Source: Flavobacterium suncheonense GH29-5 = DSM 17707
GTDB taxonomy: Bacteria; Bacteroidota; Bacteroidia; Flavobacteriales; Flavobacteriaceae
Direction of reading: 5' to 3'
DNA: 64,000 nucleotides
Assembly (NCBI RefSeq): GCF_000430025.1
Contig: NZ_KE387020.1
Location: 166,626-230,625, forward strand
This document shows positions 59,156 to 64,000 of the stretch, piece by piece. The translations under genes were made by a program, and so were the position numbers. Below the pieces are notes generated by a model that did not search any database, was not told where the DNA came from, and saw only the letters and a program-made list of their open reading frames with translations. How positions within the stretch are numbered: the stretch's first letter is position 1; each line of letters opens with the position of its first letter.

Positions 59156-59989
59156 ATGTCTAAAATCAACATTTACGAAACCGGTTGGCTAAACATGGTT
59201 TTCGAAGGACGAAACAAAAACTACGGCGCATATCAGTTGCGCGCTGAAAATCCTAAAACCACCTTACGGGCTTTGTTTTCCGCTCTTTTTCTTATTGGAG
59301 GTACGGTCGCTATTCCTGTAAGCATAAACTATTTCACACCAAAGGACAACATTGCTGAAGTAATCTCAAAAGGTCCGGATGTAATCACTCTGGTAGATCT
59401 AACACCTTTAAAACCAAAAGCAGAACCGGAAAAACCAAAAGACTTTCCGGGGGAATCCAAACCGATTACCAATCAGAAGGTAATCAAATATGTGAATTTC
59501 GTTACCACGGAAAAAGATAAGGCAACAGACGATGTTCCCATCAACAAAGAGCTGGAGGGCGCACAAATCGGACAAATTAACAATGATGGCCCAAACACAT
59601 CCGGAAATGTTTTAGAAACGACGACAAGACCTACCGAAAACGGTACCGGAAACGACATTTCAGGTAATACTGTCGAAACAACCGCCACCTTAGAAAGACA
59701 GCCGCTTTATCCCGGCGGATTGGGCAAATTCGTAAAAGACGTATCGGAAAAATTCAAAACACCTGAATTAGAAACCGATGCAAAAACACTTAAAGTTCTG
59801 GTAAATTTCGTAATAGAAAAAGACGGAACGCTTAGCAACATAAAAGTAATACGCGATCCGGGACACAATTTAGGAAAAGAAGCTTTACGGGTTTTGAACA
59901 GCATGAAAACCAAATGGTCGCCGGGCTACAAAAACGGAGAACCGGTGAGAACTTCTTTTAACTTACCAATCGTAATTAATATTCAATAG
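59156..59989 (+). CDS. Energy transducer TonB
   Basis: 277 residues. The N-terminal MSKINIYETGWLNMVFEGRNKNYGAYQLR opening is characteristic of Bacteroidota TonB, followed by a membrane segment (LFSALFLIGGTVAIPVSI), a Pro/Lys-rich linker (LKPKAEPEKPKDFPGE) and a TonB C-terminal domain (FVIEKDGTLSNIKVIRDPGHNLGKEALRVLNSMKTKWSPGYKNGEPVRTSFNLPI). It couples the proton motive force to outer-membrane receptors. An operator-like palindrome at 59085 suggests conditional expression. No ExbB/D or receptor gene is adjacent. Confidence 0.93.
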   Translation: MSKINIYETGWLNMVFEGRNKNYGAYQLRAENPKTTLRALFSALFLIGGTVAIPVSINYFTPKDNIAEVISKGPDVITLVDLTPLKPKAEPEKPKDFPGESKPITNQKVIKYVNFVTTEKDKATDDVPINKELEGAQIGQINNDGPNTSGNVLETTTRPTENGTGNDISGNTVETTATLERQPLYPGGLGKFVKDVSEKFKTPELETDAKTLKVLVNFVIEKDGTLSNIKVIRDPGHNLGKEALRVLNSMKTKWSPGYKNGEPVRTSFNLPIVINIQ

Positions 59990-60016
59990 AAAGACTGAGA
60001 AATCTCAGTCTTTTTT
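59990..60016. terminator. Bidirectional terminator between tonB-like and nhaA
   Basis: Stem AAAGACTGAGA/TCTCAGTCTTT with a T-run overlaps the stop codon of nhaA and follows that of the TonB-like gene by 1 bp. Confidence 0.85.
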
Positions 60017-61168
60017 ATTTCCCGGCGATTGTTTTGCTCTCAGCGTAATTCTCAGAAACAAATATCCGATGAAACCCGCTGTTAACGATGCTATCAGAAT
60101 TGCAATTTTGGAAACCGTTATAGCTTCCGCCTGATTTTTAAAAGCCAGTAACGTGATAAAAATCGACATGGTAAAACCGATACCCGCCAAACAACCGGTG
60201 GCTAAAATCTGTTTCCAGTTGAGTTCTTTCGGAAGTTTACAAACACCCAGCATCACGAAAACAAAACTGAAAAGAAAAACCCCAACCGGTTTACCAAGCA
60301 CCAATCCTAAAAAGATACCGATACTATTCTGATGCGTCAGACCTTCCACCCAATCATTTCCAAAAACTACAGCCGTATTAGCCAAAGCAAACAGAGGCAA
60401 AATGATAAAGGCAACCGGCTTATGCAGAAAATGCTGCATATTATACGAAATCGTCTTCTCACTTCCATCTCCAAACGGAATTACAAATGCCAATAAAACC
60501 CCGGCAATTGTAGCGTGAACACCGGAATTCAGCATAAAATACCACATTCCGAAACCTCCGATAATATACGGAAGCCAGTTATTCACTTTCATGCGGTTGA
60601 AAACAAACAAAATCCCCATAATTCCGAGGGCAATTCCTAAATTCAGCAGGGAAAGATGATCGGTGTAAAAAATCGCAATGACCAAAATTGCTCCCAGATC
60701 GTCGATGACCGCCAAAGCTGTCAGAAACACTTTCAGCGAAAGCGGCACTCGATTCCCCAAAAGCGATAAAACGCCTAAAGCAAACGCAATATCCGTTGCC
60801 ATCGGAATCCCGGCTCCGGCTTGTGTTACGGTTCCGTAGTTAAAAATCATATAAATTCCGGCCGGTACCAACATCCCACCTACAGCTGCAATTATGGGCA
60901 ATAACGCATTTTTTAACTTAGACAATTCGCCGATGTACACTTCGCGCTCCAGCTCGAGTCCTATCAGCAAAAAGAAAATGGTCATCAGGCCGTCGTTAAT
61001 CCAATGCACTACAGAATGATGTCCAATCTGATAGTGCCAAATATGCTCATAACTCTCCTGCATCACAGAATTTGCCAGTACGAGCGAAATTATTGTACAT
61101 AAAATCAATACTATTCCTGATGCTTTTTCGCTTTCAAAAAATTCTGCAAACAACCGGGTTACTTTCAT
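60005..61168 (-). CDS. nhaA: Na+/H+ antiporter NhaA
   Basis: 387 residues with about twelve membrane segments. The conserved ALAVIDDLGAILVIAIFYT motif with the paired aspartates needed for ion exchange is present, as are HSVVHWINDGLMTIFFLLIGLELERE and GAGIPMATDIAFALGVL. It exports sodium in exchange for protons at alkaline pH. The C-terminus ends in a short hydrophilic tail. It is convergent with the TonB-like gene. Confidence 0.96.
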   Translation of the reverse strand: MKVTRLFAEFFESEKASGIVLILCTIISLVLANSVMQESYEHIWHYQIGHHSVVHWINDGLMTIFFLLIGLELEREVYIGELSKLKNALLPIIAAVGGMLVPAGIYMIFNYGTVTQAGAGIPMATDIAFALGVLSLLGNRVPLSLKVFLTALAVIDDLGAILVIAIFYTDHLSLLNLGIALGIMGILFVFNRMKVNNWLPYIIGGFGMWYFMLNSGVHATIAGVLLAFVIPFGDGSEKTISYNMQHFLHKPVAFIILPLFALANTAVVFGNDWVEGLTHQNSIGIFLGLVLGKPVGVFLFSFVFVMLGVCKLPKELNWKQILATGCLAGIGFTMSIFITLLAFKNQAEAITVSKIAILIASLTAGFIGYLFLRITLRAKQSPGNKKD

Positions 61169-61284
61169 GCTGATTTTTGGCTTTTAAAGATTTCCGCTAA
61201 AATACCACTTTTTACGGAAACGATTCCCGCTTCCACTCCTTATTAAAAATGCGTTAAACGAAGTGTCAGGTTCGCAACAATTAG

Positions 61285-61292
61285 TATCTTTG
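61285..61292 (+). promoter_or_regulatory. -7 box of lipA
   Basis: TATCTTTG matches the consensus and lies 20 bp before the lipA ATG; a GTTCGC... stretch upstream offers no clear TTG. Confidence 0.5.
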
Positions 61293-61311
61293 CCATTATA
61301 TTTTCAGAATT

Positions 61312-62184
61312 ATGGATACTGTTTTAGACTCCAACATCTTACCGAAAGCAAAACCGAAATGGCTGCGTGTAAAACTGCCAACCGGTCAGAAATACACCGA
61401 ACTGCGTGGTTTAGTAGACAAATACAAACTAAACACCATCTGCACGTCCGGAAGTTGCCCGAACATGGGAGAATGCTGGGGTGACGGAACTGCCACGTTC
61501 ATGATTCTCGGAAATGTATGCACCCGTTCCTGCGGATTTTGCGGCGTAAAAACCGGAAGACCCGAAACCGTGGACTGGGACGAACCCGAAAAAGTAGCCC
61601 GTTCCATCAAAATCATGAACATCAAACACGCGGTAATTACCAGTGTGGATCGTGACGATATCAAAGATATGGGTTCTATCATTTGGGCGGAAACCGTGAA
61701 AGCCATCCGCAGAATGAACCCGGAAACTACTTTAGAAACGCTTATTCCTGATTTTCAGGGTGTGGAAAGAAACTTAGACCGGATTATCGAGGTTAGTCCG
61801 GAAGTAGTGTCACACAACATGGAAACCGTTCGCCGTTTAACCCGTGAAGTGCGCATTCAGGCCAAATACGACCGCAGTTTAGCGGTTTTAAAATACCTAA
61901 AGGACAAAGGCATCCGCAGAACCAAATCCGGGATTATGCTGGGACTGGGCGAAACCGAAGAAGAGGTTATCCAGACCATGAAGGATTTACGCGAAGCCAA
62001 TGTGGATATTGTAACCATAGGACAGTATTTGCAACCCAGTAAAAAGCACTTACCAGTTAAGGAATTCATCACGCCGGAGCAATTCGAGAAATACGAAAAA
62101 ATCGGTAAAGAAATGGGCTTCCGCCATGTGGAAAGCGGTGCTTTGGTACGTTCGTCTTACCATGCCCAAAAACATATCCTGTAA
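61312..62184 (+). CDS. lipA: Lipoyl synthase
   Basis: 290 residues. Both cysteine groups are present: [12 protein letters not shown] for the auxiliary cluster and CTRSCGFC for the radical-SAM cluster. [30 protein letters not shown] and the final serine ligand in [11 protein letters not shown] complete the family pattern. It inserts sulfur into octanoyl groups on lipoyl domains. The gene is followed after 21 bp by gap. Confidence 0.97.
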   Translation: MDTVLDSNILPKAKPKWLRVKLPTGQKYTELRGLVDKYKLNTICTSGSCPNMGECWGDGTATFMILGNVCTRSCGFCGVKTGRPETVDWDEPEKVARSIKIMNIKHAVITSVDRDDIKDMGSIIWAETVKAIRRMNPETTLETLIPDFQGVERNLDRIIEVSPEVVSHNMETVRRLTREVRIQAKYDRSLAVLKYLKDKGIRRTKSGIMLGLGETEEEVIQTMKDLREANVDIVTIGQYLQPSKKHLPVKEFITPEQFEKYEKIGKEMGFRHVESGALVRSSYHAQKHIL

Positions 62185-62205
62185 TTTTTGTAAGCTTCAG
62201 ACAAT

Positions 62206-63204
62206 TTGAAAACACGTGTTGCCATTAACGGATTTGGAAGAATCGGCCGAAATGTATTCCGGCTGTTGCTGAATCATCCGACGATTGAAGTGGTTGCCAT
62301 CAACGATATTGCCGATACCAAAACCATGGCACATCTGCTGAAATACGACAGTATTCACGGCGTGCTTCCTGAAAACGTAACTGCCAACTCTGAGGCTATC
62401 AGTATAAACGGGAAACCCTATCATTTTTTTCACGAAAGGGAAATCGCCAAGTTAAACTGGGGAGCTTTAAACATCGACATCGTCATTGAGGCTACCGGGA
62501 AATTTTTATCCTGCGAAGCGTCTTATCCACATATCCAGTCGGGTGCCAGAAAAGTTATTTTATCCGCGCCGCCAACAGACGATTCCATAAAAACGGTTGT
62601 TTTAGGTGTTAACGAACATATTTTAGACGGCTCAGAATTGATCATTTCCAATGCCAGTTGTACTACCAACAACGCCGCACCGATGATTAAAGTGATTCAA
62701 GAACTTTGCGGCATTGAACAGGCTTACATCACCACCGTACATTCGTATACCACAGACCAAAGCCTGCACGACCAGCCTCACCGGGATTTGCGCAGAGCCC
62801 GTGCAGCCTCACAATCTATTGTTCCGACTACGACCGGAGCGGCCAAAGCTCTTACTAAAATTTTCCCGGAACTTATCGGAAAAATGGGCGGTTGCGGCAT
62901 TCGCGTACCGGTTCCGGACGGTTCTTTAACAGACATTACGTTCAACGTAAAACGCGAGGTTTCCATTGAAGAAATCAACAAAACATTCCAAGAAAAAGCG
63001 GAAAAGGAACTTAATGGAATTTTGGCTTACACCGAAGATCCGATTGTTTCCGTAGATATTTTAGGCAATACCAATTCGTGCCTTTTTGATGCGCAACTCA
63101 CTTCCGTAATTGACAAAATGGTAAAAGTGGTAGGCTGGTATGACAACGAAATTGGATATTCGTCCCGAATAATCGACCTGATAAGTTTCGTAGCAAAGAA
63201 ATAA
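62206..63204 (+). CDS. gap: Glyceraldehyde-3-phosphate dehydrogenase
   Basis: 332 residues from a TTG start (MKTRVAINGFGRIGRNVFR); no ATG lies closer to the conserved N-terminus. Catalytic Cys152 is in SNASCTTNN, and Asp34 in AINDIAD suggests NAD preference. HSYTTDQSLHDQPHRDLRRARAASQSIVPTTTGAAKA and WYDNEIGYSSR are intact. It works in glycolysis or gluconeogenesis. Likely in one unit with lipA or with its own start; another gap copy may exist elsewhere in the genome. Confidence 0.96.
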   Translation: MKTRVAINGFGRIGRNVFRLLLNHPTIEVVAINDIADTKTMAHLLKYDSIHGVLPENVTANSEAISINGKPYHFFHEREIAKLNWGALNIDIVIEATGKFLSCEASYPHIQSGARKVILSAPPTDDSIKTVVLGVNEHILDGSELIISNASCTTNNAAPMIKVIQELCGIEQAYITTVHSYTTDQSLHDQPHRDLRRARAASQSIVPTTTGAAKALTKIFPELIGKMGGCGIRVPVPDGSLTDITFNVKREVSIEEINKTFQEKAEKELNGILAYTEDPIVSVDILGNTNSCLFDAQLTSVIDKMVKVVGWYDNEIGYSSRIIDLISFVAKK

Positions 63205-63236
63205 TTTCTTATATTTATGCGGCTTATTCAAAAAAC

Positions 63237-64000
63237 ATGAGGTATTATTTACTTTTAATATATTGTTTTTTAACTTTCTCGGGTTTTTCGCAAAAGTCGG
63301 ACCCTAACGCAAAAGCAGACAGCGTTACCTATTATCTTGAACTTTCCAATTTTCACAAAGACAATTTTTCGTTTGAAAAAGCCCTTTCATTTGCCAAAAA
63401 AGCACAAGCCCTTTCAGAAAAAAATAAATCCAAAAAAAACCTGGCAGACTGCTATTTAGCTATCGGCGGAATTTTTTATCAGCTTAGCAAAACGGATCTG
63501 GCCGTAGAGAACTTAATACGGGCGCTTTCCATTTACAACACGCTGGCTCCCTCGCCTAATCAGGCGTATTGCTATTATTCCCTGGGGCTTAGTTATCTCG
63601 ACAAGAAAAACTACAACCTGGCCGATAATTATTTCAACAAAGCAGCAAATGAATACCAACAGATTAATATTCCCGACGCTGTCGACCTGATTACCCTTCA
63701 AAAAGGAATAATTTTAAAGCAAAAAGGAAACAAGGAACTGGCCCTTAAGAATTTTAAAACCATCGTTAACAAAGACAATTCGGACAATCTCTTTGAAACA
63801 AAATCGGAAGCCTATTACCAGTTAGCCGAAATCATGAAGGCACAAAATAGAGACGGAGCCATCAAATACCTTGAAAAAGCTTATGCTATCTCTAAAGAGA
63901 ATACCAACAACACGCAAAAGCTGAAAATCATCAAGCGTTTAAGTGAACTTCACGACCAAAATAACGCGTCCAATCAATCCCTTTTATATTTAAAACAATT
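63237..64000 (+). CDS. Secreted tetratricopeptide repeat protein, 3' end beyond the window
   Basis: The open frame starts at ATG 63237 (MRYYLLLIYCFLTFSGFSQ) and runs to the end of the window without stop, giving at least 254 residues. A signal peptide is followed by several TPR units (KALSFAKKAQALSEKNKSKKNLADCYLAIGGIFYQLSKTDLAVENLIRALSIYNTLA and SLGLSYLDKKNYNLADNYFNKAANEYQ). In Bacteroidota such N-terminal parts are commonly followed by a membrane segment and a LuxR-type or histidine-kinase output domain, which would lie outside the window. It follows gap by 32 bp. Confidence 0.82.
   Translation, partial: MRYYLLLIYCFLTFSGFSQKSDPNAKADSVTYYLELSNFHKDNFSFEKALSFAKKAQALSEKNKSKKNLADCYLAIGGIFYQLSKTDLAVENLIRALSIYNTLAPSPNQAYCYYSLGLSYLDKKNYNLADNYFNKAANEYQQINIPDAVDLITLQKGIILKQKGNKELALKNFKTIVNKDNSDNLFETKSEAYYQLAEIMKAQNRDGAIKYLEKAYAISKENTNNTQKLKIIKRLSELHDQNNASNQSLLYLKQ

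Overview
The window looks like chromosomal DNA of a Flavobacteriaceae bacterium, most likely Flavobacterium or a close relative. Many intergenic regions carry the Bacteroidota promoter pattern TTG-N19-23-TAnnTTTG. Several proteins belong to families typical of the group (head GIN domain, DUF4870, PadR/PspC, DUF5683, WbqC). The gene orders parA-parB-DUF5683-dapB-lepB-wbqC and mutL-rhomboid-rhomboid-endonuclease are also familiar from Flavobacteriia. No rRNA gene is present, so the genus is an inference.

Layout. 1-1750: the cas1-cas2 end of a type II-C CRISPR locus, with no cas9 where it is normally found upstream of cas1, and a structured non-coding stretch instead. 1751-8222: housekeeping and accessory genes (AEC carrier, MeaB, MATE exporter, outer-membrane protein, PPK2 kinase, DUF6929). 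8226-11568: a cluster of secreted proteins and lipoproteins. 11634-20044: ABC-F protein, a sigma-54 type response regulator with a tiny membrane protein and a helicase-like protein, an ABC-2 exporter pair, dnaJ and grpE. 20228-28557: YceI, epimerase, then a PadR/PspC/M23/head-GIN envelope module preceded by a duplicated 100-bp promoter region. 28615-34827: trxB, tRNA-Pro, udk, a DivIC/FtsB-like gene and both methylmalonyl-CoA mutase subunits. 34966-41521: accessory region with an XRE-like regulator and repeated operator-like sites, an AT-rich orphan gene, small enzymes and a dienoyl-CoA-reductase-like SDR. 41776-47540: chromosome partitioning, lysine/peptidoglycan precursor and secretion operon. 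47542-58984: repair and envelope genes (mutL, rhomboids, ribH, recF, a rhodanese-thioredoxin lipoprotein, murB, glycosyltransferase, sigma factor). 59156-64000: TonB-like protein, nhaA, lipA, gap and the start of a TPR protein cut by the window edge.

How genes work together. MeaB (2735) is the chaperone/GTPase of the B12-dependent mutase encoded 28 kb away (30929-34432). GrpE and DnaJ are the co-chaperones of DnaK. PadR, PspC, DUF4870, M23 and GIN proteins form one envelope-related transcription unit. A 16-bp palindrome ACTATGCWWGCATAGT lies before both the dienoyl-CoA-reductase-like gene and the TonB-like gene and suggests a shared repressor.

The items I consider most worth checking are the cas1-cas2 pair without adjacent cas9, the GTGACTTT half-sites repeated with an exact 80-bp period, the duplicated promoter block, the shared 16-bp palindrome, the HTH-less sigma-54 activator with its unannotated 48-residue neighbour, and a recurrent structured intergenic element at 38730. 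All assignments come from reading the sequence; no database search was run.
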